From contig NZ_CP031455.1 in assembly GCF_003391135.1 (NCBI RefSeq), positions 8,397,501 through 8,461,500 of the forward strand: DNA of 64,000 nucleotides, read 5' to 3'. The notes beneath the pieces were generated by a model. It worked only from the letters and a program-made list of their open reading frames with translations, was not told where the DNA came from and ran no database searches. The position numbers and the translations under genes are program-made. Position 1 is the first letter of the stretch; every line of letters starts with the position of its first letter. The stretch comes from Streptoverticillium olivoreticuli subsp. olivoreticuli (GTDB taxonomy: Bacteria; Actinomycetota; Actinomycetes; Streptomycetales; Streptomycetaceae). This document shows, in pieces, positions 34,039 through 44,209 of this stretch.

Positions 34039-34368
34039 GTGCGCCTCCTTCCACACCTCACCAAGCTCACCGCACCGGCCCGGCGGCACCTGCACGCCTC
34101 CGGCCAAGGCCGATCGCACACGGTCGAGCACGTCTGTCCGCGTGTGCACCTGTCCCTGTCCGGCGGGGCCGGGCGGGACTACCTGCTCGACGACCCGGGC
34201 ACCTGCCCCCGGCCCGGCACCGCGCACGCCGTCTACGACCCGCGCGTGCACCTGGCCTACATCCTCGCCCGGCAGGGTCACGACGCCCAGTGGCTCGCCC
34301 GCTTCACCGGACTGCCGCTGCCCGCCGCGCACCGCATCGTCGAAGCCGCGACCCTGGCCCGCGCCTGA
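34039..34368 (+). CDS. Small conserved-looking protein downstream of the Mg transporter, function unknown
   Basis: A 109-residue soluble protein (VRLLPHLTKLTAPARRHLHASGQ...) that I do not recognise. It has no signal peptide or membrane helix. It is His-rich in places (HTVEHVCPRVHLSL) and has a C-terminal helical region (RVHLAYILARQGHDAQWLARFTGLPLPAAHRIVEAA) that looks like a small HTH. GTG 34039 has AGGGAGGG upstream, and codon use is normal. It starts 93 bases after the transporter, probably on the same Mg-controlled transcript. Confidence 0.6.
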   Translation: MRLLPHLTKLTAPARRHLHASGQGRSHTVEHVCPRVHLSLSGGAGRDYLLDDPGTCPRPGTAHAVYDPRVHLAYILARQGHDAQWLARFTGLPLPAAHRIVEAATLARA

Positions 34369-34524
34369 CGGCCGGACCCGTAGCAGCCGCATCCTTCCAC
34401 CCTTCCCCGGTCGCGCCTGCCCGCCCGCAGACGCGCTGCCCCACGGAAGTGACCCCCGCTGTCCGTCCTCACCGCTGTCCACACCCGCCGCGCGCCCACC
34501 CGCAGCCGTGGCGCCGGCCGTAAC

Positions 34525-35874
34525 TCAGACCAGTTCGGGTTGCCGTTCCGGTTGCCGAGCCGGTGTGGCCTTCGGCTCCCACAGGTTGGTGGTCCGTATG
34601 TAGCCGTAGATCACTGAGGCCAGCGCCAGAATGAGGAGCGGTCCGAACAGCCAGGGGTGTTCGGCCATTTCCATCGGCAGGTAGCGGTAGGAGACCAGGA
34701 GCGCGGCGAAGACCGTTGTGCCGTAGGCGACCAGCTGGATTCCCGGCCGGTCCCAGCCGCGGTCGAGCGAGCGCAGTCCCGCTTCGATCGTGAGCGTGAA
34801 CACCACGCCGGCAATGATGTCCGTGCCGTAGTGGTAGCCGAAGCCCAGCGTCGCGCCGAGCGTGGCGAGCAGCCAGAACGCGCCGAAGAATTGCAGAATC
34901 CGGGGGGCCTTGCGGGAGTGAATGAAGATTGCGGTGGCCCACGCCGTGTGCAGGCTGGGCATGCAGTTGCGTGGGGTGATCTCGTTGAACGGCATAAGGT
35001 GCGGCACACCGACCGGCGGCGTGTTGGGCCACAGGTCGGCCATCGCCCATGGACCGCCGTCGGCAACACCGTAGGCGAAGATCGGCCCGACCACGGGGAA
35101 GATCATGTAGATGGCCGGTCCGAGGAGGCCGATCACCAGGAAGGTGCGCACCAGGTGATGGCGCGGGAAGCGGCGCTCGGCCGCCACGTTGCGCAGCTGG
35201 TACAGCGCGACGACGACGGCAGCCACCGCGAGCTGGATGTAGACGTAGTCGAGAATGTGGGTGCCGATCGGGCCGGTGGCCCTGACCATCCGGCCCACCA
35301 GCCATGACGGGTCGCCCAGTGCGTGATCGGCGGTTGCCACGTACTGGTCGAGCACCATGGGGCGGGTCTTCGCCGTGATGAGCAGCCAGGTGTCGCCGGT
35401 CTTGCGGCCGGTCACCAGCAGCAGGCCCAGCCCGACGCCCTTCAGCAGCAGGGCACGTTCCCGGCCGGTGCGGCGGGTGACGGCGATGACCGCACAGCCC
35501 AGCATCACCCACAACGCGCCGTTGCCGAACATCATCTTGGCGTCGACCGCCCACCGCACCAGAAAGAAAGCGATGTCGATGCCGATCGCGGCACCGGCCG
35601 CGACGAGCCGTTGCCGCCAGGTGAGCACCACCATCATCAACGCCATGCCGCCGTACAGCAGCGGCCCCGATTTGGGGGCGAATATCACCTCTCGCGCCTG
35701 GTTGGTGATCGGCCCCGGAAGGCCGTAGTGACGTGCGGTGATCTCCAATGCGACAAGGAACCCGAGGGCCACCACACTTGCCGTGGCCCAGAGAATTACC
35801 CGTGGCTTACGCAATGCGGTGAGCGTAATTCTGCAATTTGTTCGCGAAAGCACCTGTGAGGCTATAGATATCAA
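34525..35874 (-). CDS. PAP2/Aur1-like integral membrane phosphotransferase, copy B
   Basis: A roughly 449-residue paralogue of the protein at 21145-22521, with the same motifs (MPSLHTAWA, GYHYGTDIIAG) and the identical C-terminus KATPARQPERQPELV. The two genes share long stretches of identical DNA, for example 216 bases at 35314-35529 and 21949-22164, broken by clearly diverged blocks near the N-terminus and in the loop before the PSLH motif. The start is TTG 35874 or a nearby in-frame GTG (VLSRTNCR). It is monocistronic and flanked by A/T-rich upstream DNA like copy A. Substrate unknown. Confidence 0.85.
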   Translation of the reverse strand: MISIASQVLSRTNCRITLTALRKPRVILWATASVVALGFLVALEITARHYGLPGPITNQAREVIFAPKSGPLLYGGMALMMVVLTWRQRLVAAGAAIGIDIAFFLVRWAVDAKMMFGNGALWVMLGCAVIAVTRRTGRERALLLKGVGLGLLLVTGRKTGDTWLLITAKTRPMVLDQYVATADHALGDPSWLVGRMVRATGPIGTHILDYVYIQLAVAAVVVALYQLRNVAAERRFPRHHLVRTFLVIGLLGPAIYMIFPVVGPIFAYGVADGGPWAMADLWPNTPPVGVPHLMPFNEITPRNCMPSLHTAWATAIFIHSRKAPRILQFFGAFWLLATLGATLGFGYHYGTDIIAGVVFTLTIEAGLRSLDRGWDRPGIQLVAYGTTVFAALLVSYRYLPMEMAEHPWLFGPLLILALASVIYGYIRTTNLWEPKATPARQPERQPELV

Positions 35875-36337
35875 TTGTCTGGCCGATTTGTTAGATATTG
35901 GTTGACTGGGTCGCTCTTCGTGCCGGATGGGTTTCCGGTGCGGTGCAGGTGGTGAGGGTGCTCGTCGTGAGCTCGATCATGCTATCGAAGCGCTGTGAGT
36001 GGGCTTTGCCGGTGCCCGAGGCCGACGAGCACGGCCGCGAGCGACGGCCAGGCGGGTGCCGAAGGCTTCGCTCGGTGGCGCGAGGCGTCCGGGCAACTCG
36101 TGGCAGCCGTACACCGTGGCCCGCGGGAAGCGCTGGAGGTCCACGCAGAGCTGCCCCTCGTCGGACTTGCTTCCGGACGGGCCACGCCGCCGTTGCCCCG
36201 ATGTGACCGGGAAATGGAGCTGCGCCGCGCGCGAGGCGTCGGTTACCGTGGCCGCATGTCTACGCCCCGAATTTCCTAGCAGAGGACCCGCTTCCACGCC
36301 AGAAGTGTGTCCTTTCGCTATTTCGGAGCGTCATCCC
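35875..36337. other. Gene-free stretch before the ABC-F gene
   Basis: About 460 bases. The first 60 are A/T-rich and belong to the PAP2 copy B promoter side. From about 35950 to 36250 every frame gives only low-complexity readings, with no family I recognise. Near its end lies a seven-codon reading frame (36256-36279) that could be an attenuator peptide for the ABC-F gene. Confidence 0.45.
36256..36279 (+). CDS. Possible leader peptide MSTPRIS upstream of the ABC-F gene
   Basis: ATG to TAG encodes seven residues, ending 58 bases before the ABC-F start. Antibiotic-resistance ABC-F genes are often induced through short leader peptides. There is no clear ribosome site and I could not fold a convincing attenuator, so this is tentative. 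Confidence 0.3.
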   Translation: MSTPRIS

Positions 36338-37942
<1,605 letters not shown>

Positions 37943-37949
37943 CCGCTCA

Positions 37950-37988
37950 CCCCTGCCCGTCCGGACCGCCGCACCGGCCGGGCAGGGG
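37950..37988. terminator. Bidirectional hairpin between ABC-F and DMT genes
   Basis: CCCCTGCCCG (37950-37959) pairs perfectly with CGGGCAGGGG (37979-37988), and the 19-base loop can pair further through CCGG/CCGG. It starts seven bases after the ABC-F stop and also serves the convergent DMT gene. Confidence 0.7.
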
Positions 37989-38008
37989 GCCGCCCGAGGG
38001 GCCGGGCC

Positions 38009-38902
38009 TCACCGGCTCCGCGCGTCCGCCTGCCCGGCCGGTCCGGTGAGTTCGCGGGCCAGTGGAGACCGGCTGAGCAGGACGAGTCCGGTGAGGATCA
38101 GCGCCGCGCCCGCCAGTTCGGCCACGGCCCACCAGCCGCCGCGGATCCGCTCCCCGTACAGGGCGACACCCAGCGCCACGCTCGTACCGGCGTCGCCCAG
38201 GGTCAGGGCCGGCTGGGAGAAGACCAGGGATCCGGACTGCAACGCGTTCTGCAGCAGGAAGAGCGCGGCGACGCCCGCCGCGGCGAAGCCGTACGTCTGC
38301 CAGGCGGAGAAGAAACCGCCCGCCCCCGACGCCTCCCACCGCAGGACCGACGTCTTGAGCAGAGCCGCCGTCAGCGCGTAGCAGATCGCGGAGGCCGTCG
38401 CGAGACAGGAGGCCCGGACGGGCCCGGGTGCCCGCACCGCCGCGACGGCGACCAGGACGGCGACCGCGGACAGGCAACAGCCCAGGACCAGCAGCCAGCG
38501 GCCCGGCGGCACCGCCGCGTGCCCGGCGTCCGGAGCGGCCGCCCACAGCGCGATCCCCAGCCCCGCCGTGATGCACGCCGCCGCCCACCACACCCCGGCG
38601 GGCGGGCGCCGGCTGAGGATCACCCCGGCGAGCAGCAGCGCCGCCGGGAGTTCCAGCACGAACACCGGCTGCACCACGGACAGCGGTCCGTACCCCAGTG
38701 CCAGCGCCTGGAAGCAGGCCGCGGCGGGGACCGCCGCGATCCCCGCCAGCCAGACCCGCTGCCGCGCCAGACGGGCGATCAGGCTCCACCGCAGGCCGTC
38801 GGCGGCGGGTACCCGACTGGCCGCCTTGCGCTGCAGCACCGTCGCCAGCGCGTTGCTCGCGGTGGTCAGCAACGCGAAGAACAGAGCCGCCGCCGTGTCC
38901 AC
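38009..38902 (-). CDS. DMT-superfamily (EamA-like) transporter
   Basis: A 297-residue polytopic membrane protein with about ten helices, of the DMT family common in Streptomyces. The GTG at 38902 (VDTAAALFFALLTTASNALATVLQRKAA) has GGAAGGCGG upstream; longer frames have no homology. It starts with the typical conserved TVLQRKAA region and ends in a short basic tail. Substrate unknown. Single gene, convergent with ABC-F. Confidence 0.82.
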   Translation of the reverse strand: MDTAAALFFALLTTASNALATVLQRKAASRVPAADGLRWSLIARLARQRVWLAGIAAVPAAACFQALALGYGPLSVVQPVFVLELPAALLLAGVILSRRPPAGVWWAAACITAGLGIALWAAAPDAGHAAVPPGRWLLVLGCCLSAVAVLVAVAAVRAPGPVRASCLATASAICYALTAALLKTSVLRWEASGAGGFFSAWQTYGFAAAGVAALFLLQNALQSGSLVFSQPALTLGDAGTSVALGVALYGERIRGGWWAVAELAGAALILTGLVLLSRSPLARELTGPAGQADARSR

Positions 38903-39113
38903 GTGCCGCCTTCCGGTGCGTCGTCGTGAGGCCGGCAGGTTGCCTGGAACCCGGTCAGGGCGAGGCACCGCGCAACCGCAGTGGACTCTGCCCCGCCGGG
39001 ACCCCCGACGGGAAATGGTGATCACCCGAACGGGCATCCCGCCGGACCGATTCACCCGAAGGGGCGTGACATCGATCAGGTAGCTGTCTGTCGGTGGGCC
39101 GAGCGTGGGCCCG

Positions 39114-39590
39114 TCAGGCAGACGGCCGCAGGCGGGGCACCGGCCGCCTGCCCACGGCCTTCCGCACGGACCCGAGCCGTGCCGCGAGCGTCGGCGGCGC
39201 GGCTTCCGCCGGGGCCCGTTCACCGGGCACGAGCAGAACGCGATATCTGTTGCAGGGCTGCGGCGCCGGATGCGGCCATGTGTCGACAAGTGCCTTGAGC
39301 GCGAGGCTGACCAGGCTGATCAGGAGGTCCACGTCCGCGTCGCACTCCAGAAGGACGGTGACCCACGCCGCCCCCGGAAACGGCCGGATCGCACTGCTCT
39401 GCCGGAGCACGGGCAGGAGATCGCCCAGGACGGCGCGGGTGAGGTGGAGGTCCGCCTCGCGCCCGGAGTGGAAGTGCACGACCTCGGACTCCGCCGTGCG
39501 CAGGGCGTCACCGATCCGACAGCTGGGTGTGCCACGTGCGAGGTCCGGCCAGGTCTCCAGCCGGTCCATGGCACGGTGAGCCGCGGTCAT
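39114..39590 (-). CDS. Small luciferase-domain (DUF5519-like) protein
   Basis: A roughly 158-residue soluble protein of the small family often labelled luciferase domain-containing in Streptomyces. Typical segments are LETWPDLARGTPSC, EVVHFHSGREADLHLTRAVLGDLLPVLRQSSAIRPFPGAAWVTVLLECDADVDLLISLVSLALKA, and a C-terminal PCNRYR. No catalytic function has been established that I know of. The start could be ATG 39590 or 39599; the former has AAGGAT at workable spacing. The C-terminal 40 residues look less conserved. Confidence 0.72.
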   Translation of the reverse strand: MTAAHRAMDRLETWPDLARGTPSCRIGDALRTAESEVVHFHSGREADLHLTRAVLGDLLPVLRQSSAIRPFPGAAWVTVLLECDADVDLLISLVSLALKALVDTWPHPAPQPCNRYRVLLVPGERAPAEAAPPTLAARLGSVRKAVGRRPVPRLRPSA

Positions 39591-39723
39591 GGCTCCCATC
39601 CTTACGTGCTCGCCCCGCCCGGGACCAGCCCGGGCATCGCGTTCCGGGCATGTGCGCAGCGGCCGACGGGGAGTTGCCGCGCAGGCGCACCCGACCAGCC
39701 CTCGCCGTGACAGTACAGGCAGC

Positions 39724-39729
39724 TAGGTT
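39724..39729 (+). promoter_or_regulatory. -10 element of a possibly leaderless MFS transcript
   Basis: TAGGTT ends six bases before the ATG at 39736, which would place the transcription start on the A of the start codon. A GGGAG is present but only two bases from the ATG, too close to be a normal ribosome site. Confidence 0.4.
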
Positions 39730-39735
39730 GGGAGC

Positions 39736-40935
39736 ATGATCGTTCAAGGCGCAGGGGAACGTCGTGCTCGTGGCCACTACCTCGCGGCCGCCGGGGTGTT
39801 CGCCGTCGGCATGGCGGGGACCACGCTGCCGACACCGCTGTACGGCCTCTACCGGGAACGGATCGGATTCTCCGAACTGATGGTGACGGTCGTCTTCGCG
39901 GTCTACGCGCTCGGCGTGATCGCCGCGCTGCTGGTCGCCGGTGACTTCTCCGACGTGCTGGGCCGGCGCCCCGTGCTGCTGGCCGCTCTGGCGCTGTCGG
40001 TCCTGAGCGCGGTGTGCTTCCTGTGCGAGAGCGGGCTGCCGCTGCTGTTCCTCGGACGGCTGCTCTCCGGATTCTCCGCGGGGCTCTTCAGCGGGGCCGC
40101 CACAGCCGCCGTACTGGAGCTCGCGCCTCCGGACCCGCGCGGGCGGGCGGGGTTCGCCGCCACGGCCGCCAACATGGGCGGCCTGGGCTGCGGCCCGCTG
40201 CTGTCGGGGGTCCTGGCGCAGTACGCGCCGTGGCCGCTCCGGCTGCCCTTCCTGGTGCACATCGCGCTGCTCGTGGCGGCACTCGCCGTCACCCGCGCGC
40301 TGCCGGAGACGGTGGCGCGCCGTACGCCCCGTCCGCCGCTGCGCCCTCAGGGCATGGTCGTGCCGCAGGAGGCGCGCGGAGCGTTCGTACCGGCCGGGCT
40401 CGCCGCGTTCGCCGGCTTCTCCCTGCTGGGACTGTTCACCGCGGTGGCGCCGAGCTTCGTCTCCCAGACCCTCGGAGTGCACAATCTGGCCGTCACCGGC
40501 ACGGTCGTCTTCACGGTGTTCTGCTCCTCCACGGCCGGCCAGTTCCTGATGGGCCGGGTGGGCGTGCGGCGCGCCCTGCCCGCCGGTTGCCTGGTGCTCA
40601 CGGCCGGAATGGCCCTCGTGGCGGCGTCGCTCCTGATGGAGTCCCTGCCGGTGCTGGTCGTGGGCGCGGTGGTCGGGGGCCTCGGCCAGGGCCTGGCCTT
40701 CCGCGCGGCCCTGACCGGCGTGAGCGCGGTGGCCCCGGACGAGCACCGTGGCGCGACGATCTCGGCCTTCTTCGTCGTCGCCTACGTCGGGATCTCCTTG
40801 CCGGTGGTCGGGGTCGGGGCCCTCACCATGGCTCTGGGGCTGCGCGGCGCGGGCCTGGTCTTCGCGGGGTGCGTGGTCCTGCTGTCGACCGGCGTGGGCG
40901 TGTTCCTCCTGCGCCGGCCCCCGCGGACGGACTGA
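39736..40935 (+). CDS. MFS transporter, 12-helix drug/metabolite exporter type
   Basis: A 399-residue major facilitator. The loop after helix 2 reads AGDFSDVLGRRPVLL (MFS motif A), and a second half-repeat follows a central loop near RRTPRPPLRPQG. Conserved glycines (GGLGQGLAFRAALTGVS) mark helix 10-11. Substrate unknown; efflux is likelier than uptake. A 15-bp hairpin separates it from the convergent amino-acid permease. Confidence 0.85.
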   Translation: MIVQGAGERRARGHYLAAAGVFAVGMAGTTLPTPLYGLYRERIGFSELMVTVVFAVYALGVIAALLVAGDFSDVLGRRPVLLAALALSVLSAVCFLCESGLPLLFLGRLLSGFSAGLFSGAATAAVLELAPPDPRGRAGFAATAANMGGLGCGPLLSGVLAQYAPWPLRLPFLVHIALLVAALAVTRALPETVARRTPRPPLRPQGMVVPQEARGAFVPAGLAAFAGFSLLGLFTAVAPSFVSQTLGVHNLAVTGTVVFTVFCSSTAGQFLMGRVGVRRALPAGCLVLTAGMALVAASLLMESLPVLVVGAVVGGLGQGLAFRAALTGVSAVAPDEHRGATISAFFVVAYVGISLPVVGVGALTMALGLRGAGLVFAGCVVLLSTGVGVFLLRRPPRTD

Positions 40936-40970
40936 CATCCCGTCGGGCTTCTCCCGCTGCAGGGAACGGC

Positions 40971-41006
40971 GAAGGGGCGCAGGTCGGTCCTGACCTGCGC
41001 CCCTTC
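40971..41006. terminator. Very strong bidirectional terminator
   Basis: A perfect 15-bp stem, GAAGGGGCGCAGGTC (40971-40985) with its complement at 40992-41006, and a six-base loop, between convergent MFS and permease genes. Confidence 0.92.
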
Positions 41007-41024
41007 GATGTTCCCAGCAGATGC

Positions 41025-42425
41025 TCAGCGAGCCGCCGCCCGTTGCCGGACGTAGCCGACCAAGGCCAGCGCCAGTGCCAGGCCACCGGTGAAGTACAGC
41101 TGCACCCGGGTGTCGGCGTCGAGGGTCATGAGCACCAGCGCCCCGACCACACCGGCCAGCGTCACCCAGGTCAGATACGGGAAGCCCCACATCCGCACCA
41201 CCAGCTGCTCGGGCGCCTCGCGCTCCAGCCGGCGGCGCAGCAGCAGCTGGGAGGCGGCGATGAAGCCCCACACCACCAGCACGACCCCGCCGACCATGTT
41301 CAGCAGCCAGGCGAAGACGGTGGTGGGATACCAGTACGACAGCAGGACGGCGAAGAAGCCGAACGCGGACGACGCGAGCACCGCGCGGCGCGGCACCCCG
41401 CGGGAGACCTTGCCCAGGGCCTTGGGGCCCTGGCCGCGCGACACCAGCGAGTAGGCCATGCGCGAGGAGCCGTAGATGTTGGCGTTCATCGCGGACAGCA
41501 GGGCGATCAGGACGACCACGTTCATGATCTGGCCGCCGCCGGGGACACCGAGGCGGTCGAGCACGGCGGCGTACGGGCCGCTCTCCGTGACGGCCTTGTC
41601 GTTCCACGGGATCAGGGTGACGATCACCAGCATCGAGCCGACGTAGACGATGCCGATCCGCCACATCGTCGTCCGCACGGCCTTGGCCACACCGCGCACC
41701 GGGTTCTCGGACTCGGCGGCGGCGATGGTCACCGTCTCCAGGCCGCCGTACGCGGCGAGCGAGGCCAGGAGCCCGATCATCAGCCCGTTCGCGCCGTTGG
41801 GCAGGAAACCGCCGTCGTGGACGAGGTGCGCCGCGCCGGGGGAGTCGCTGCCCGGCAGGACGCCCAGGACGGCGAGCGTGCCGAGGATCAGGAAGAGGGC
41901 GATGGCGCCGATCTTCAGGGCGGCGAACCAGAACTCGAACTCGCCGAAGTTCGAGACCGCGCCCAGGTTGGTGCCGCAGAAGAGCGCCATGAAGACCAGC
42001 ACCCACAGCCACGAAGGGGTACCGGGCAGCCAGCCCTGCACGATGTGGGCCGCGCCGATCGCCTCGATCGCCACCCCCACCACCAGCAGGGTCCAGAACA
42101 TCCACCCGGCGGTGAAGCCCGCCCACCGGCCGATCGCGCGGTCGGCGTGCACCGAGAACGAGCCGGAGGCCGGATTCGCGGCGGACATCTCGCCGAGCAT
42201 CCGCATCACGAACATCACGAGCAGGCCCGACGCGGCGTAGGCCAGCACGATCGACGGGCCCGCCGCGGCGATGCCGGCGCCGGAGCCCACGAAGAGGCCC
42301 GCCCCGATGACGCCGCCGAGGGCGATCATCGAGAGGTGCCGCTGCTTGAGTCCGTTCGACAGCGGGGAACCCTGCTGTGGAGCGTCCTCGTGCAGCGGGG
42401 GAGGAGACGTAAGTGTCCGGCTCAT
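41025..42425 (-). CDS. Amino-acid permease (APC family, GabP/AnsP-like)
   Basis: A 466-residue 12-helix amino-acid/polyamine/organocation permease. The signature LSMIALGGVIGAGLFVGSG in helix 1 and SRMAYSLVSRGQGPKALGKVSRRGVP-type loop place it with GABA, aromatic or asparagine permeases of the AAT subfamily. Start ATG 42425 (MSRTLTSPPPL) has GGACAGG upstream. Single gene. Exact substrate cannot be told. Confidence 0.88.
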   Translation of the reverse strand: MSRTLTSPPPLHEDAPQQGSPLSNGLKQRHLSMIALGGVIGAGLFVGSGAGIAAAGPSIVLAYAASGLLVMFVMRMLGEMSAANPASGSFSVHADRAIGRWAGFTAGWMFWTLLVVGVAIEAIGAAHIVQGWLPGTPSWLWVLVFMALFCGTNLGAVSNFGEFEFWFAALKIGAIALFLILGTLAVLGVLPGSDSPGAAHLVHDGGFLPNGANGLMIGLLASLAAYGGLETVTIAAAESENPVRGVAKAVRTTMWRIGIVYVGSMLVIVTLIPWNDKAVTESGPYAAVLDRLGVPGGGQIMNVVVLIALLSAMNANIYGSSRMAYSLVSRGQGPKALGKVSRGVPRRAVLASSAFGFFAVLLSYWYPTTVFAWLLNMVGGVVLVVWGFIAASQLLLRRRLEREAPEQLVVRMWGFPYLTWVTLAGVVGALVLMTLDADTRVQLYFTGGLALALALVGYVRQRAAAR

Positions 42426-42629
42426 GGGCGTACCTGTCCAATATGCGAGATCGAAGGTACGAGTATGAGCAAGCCGGTGAAGATCCGCCGCAGTCGTCCG
42501 ATATTCGGACGTTCGCCTCACGCAGCGTGACCGGTACGGTGCGCGCGCGGCAGGCTGCCGCCCCTGCGCAAGGGTGCGCGCCGTTGCCGGGGCTCCGCCC
42601 CGGCCCCCGGGCCGCGCTGCGCGCGGTGT

Positions 42630-42708
42630 CCTCGGTCGCCGGACGGGCTGGATGTGCCGCAGGTCGGCGACCACCTGCGGCAGCATTCAGCCCGTCCGGC
42701 GACCGAGG
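42630..42708. repeat. Long near-palindromic hairpin of the dispersed Streptomyces type
   Basis: Outer arms of 21 bases (42630-42650 and 42688-42708) are perfectly complementary, and inner arms TGCCGCAGGT (42655-42664) and ACCTGCGGCA (42673-42682) continue the helix. The arm core GCCGGACGGGCTG is a very common intergenic hairpin sequence in Streptomyces genomes. It ends ten bases before the stop of the minus-strand siderophore MFS gene and would end that transcript. Confidence 0.85.
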
Positions 42709-42718
42709 CGCGGACGGC

Positions 42719-44209
42719 CTACCCCCGCTTCCGCTCCGCCTGACGCAGCAGCCACGCCGACGCGCAGCCGCCGAGGAGGACCACCGCCGCGCCCGCCAGC
42801 TGGCCGGCCTCGACGCCGGAGGCGAACGAGTCCACGACCGCCGCCCGGTCCCCTTCCGTGCGGGCGCCCGCGAGGGCTGCGGGGAGGGACGCCGCGCCGG
42901 TGACCGTCGCCGGGAGCAGGGCCGTGAAGCGGGAGTTCATGACCGCGCCCAGGACGGCGACGCCCAGGCTGCCGCCCAGTTCCGCCATCGTGCCGTCGAC
43001 CCCGGCGCCCGCCCCGGCCTTCTCGGGCGGGATCGCCCCCATGACCGCCTCCGCGATCGCCGGGTTGGCGAGCGCGCAGCCCGTGCCCATGAGGACGAGG
43101 CCGAGCAGCAGCACCCCGTAGCCGTCCGAGGCGAAGACCGCGACGACCGCGAAGCCGGCCGCCAGCAGCCCCACACCGATGGCGACCGCGAGCGGCAGCC
43201 GCAGCCGCCGCAGCAGCCGGGCGGAGATCCCGGTGAAGTTGAGGGCGACGACGGTGAGCGCGAACGGCGCCGTGCGCAGCCCCGCCTCCAGCGGTGAGTA
43301 GCCGCGGACGAACTGCAGCTGCTGGGACAGCAGGAACAGCGCGCCGGCGCTGCCGAAGGTGATCAGCACCACCCCCACCACGGCCCCCACGAACCGGCGG
43401 TCACGGAAGAAGCCCATGTCCAGCATGGGGTGGGAGATCCGGCTCTCCCAGAGCGCGAACGCCCCGAGGACTACTGCGCCGCCCAGTGCGGGGAAGAGCA
43501 CCCGGCCCGCACCCCAGCCGTGCTCGGGCCCCGAGACGACCGCGAAGACGACCGCCGACATGCCGACGGTGGACAGCAGGGCGCCGAACAGGTCGGGCCG
43601 GTGCCCCTCGGGGTTCCTGGACTCCGGCACCAGGGTCCAGGCCGCGACGAGACCGAGCAGCACCACGGGGATGTTGATCAGGAAGATCGCGCCCCACCGG
43701 AAGTGGTCGAGCACGATGCCGCCGATCAGCGGCCCCGCGGCGAAGCCCAGGGCGTTCACCGCCGCCCAGATCCCGATCGCCCGCAGGCGCTCCTCGGCGT
43801 CGAAGACCTGCATGACCACCGCGAGCGTGGTGGTCAGCAGGAGGGCGCCGCCGACGCCCATGCCCGCGCGGGCGGCGATCAGCTCCCCGGTGGAGGTGGA
43901 GAGCCCGGCCGCCAGCGAACCGATGCCGAACAGGGCGAGCCCCGCCAGCAGCATCTTCTTGCGGCCGTAGCGGTCGGCGGCGCTGCCCCCGGCGAGCAGC
44001 AGGCCGGACTGGACGAGCGAGTAGGCGTTGATCATCCACTGGACGTCCGCCGTCGTCGCGTCCAGCTCCCGGGTGAGGGAGGGCACCGCCACGTTCAGGA
44101 CGGTGTTGTCCAGCACCACGGTGAGCTGGGCGAGACAGATCACACCGAGGATCAGCCACCGGGTGGGGAGCCTGGCCCCCGCCCGGGTGGCGTCGGCGGT
44201 CACGCTCAT
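42719..44209 (-). CDS. MFS transporter, EmrB/QacA (14-helix) type, coupled to desD
   Basis: A 496-residue drug:H+ antiporter-2 transporter. Motifs include LDNTVLNVAVPSL in helix 1, AGGSAADRYGRKKMLL (motif A) and GVGGALLLTTTLAVV (motif C region). Its ATG overlaps the desD stop as ATGA, so the two are translationally coupled and share the iron-regulated promoter upstream of desA. I infer that it exports desferrioxamine. The classical S. coelicolor desABCD operon does not contain this gene. A long hairpin follows. Confidence 0.88.
   Translation of the reverse strand: MSVTADATRAGARLPTRWLILGVICLAQLTVVLDNTVLNVAVPSLTRELDATTADVQWMINAYSLVQSGLLLAGGSAADRYGRKKMLLAGLALFGIGSLAAGLSTSTGELIAARAGMGVGGALLLTTTLAVVMQVFDAEERLRAIGIWAAVNALGFAAGPLIGGIVLDHFRWGAIFLINIPVVLLGLVAAWTLVPESRNPEGHRPDLFGALLSTVGMSAVVFAVVSGPEHGWGAGRVLFPALGGAVVLGAFALWESRISHPMLDMGFFRDRRFVGAVVGVVLITFGSAGALFLLSQQLQFVRGYSPLEAGLRTAPFALTVVALNFTGISARLLRRLRLPLAVAIGVGLLAAGFAVVAVFASDGYGVLLLGLVLMGTGCALANPAIAEAVMGAIPPEKAGAGAGVDGTMAELGGSLGVAVLGAVMNSRFTALLPATVTGAASLPAALAGARTEGDRAAVVDSFASGVEAGQLAGAAVVLLGGCASAWLLRQAERKRG

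Noticed and set aside
35890..36240. Possible transposase remnant before the ABC-F gene
   Set aside because: Short out-of-frame readings looked vaguely transposase-like, but there were no inverted repeats, target duplication or DDE motifs.
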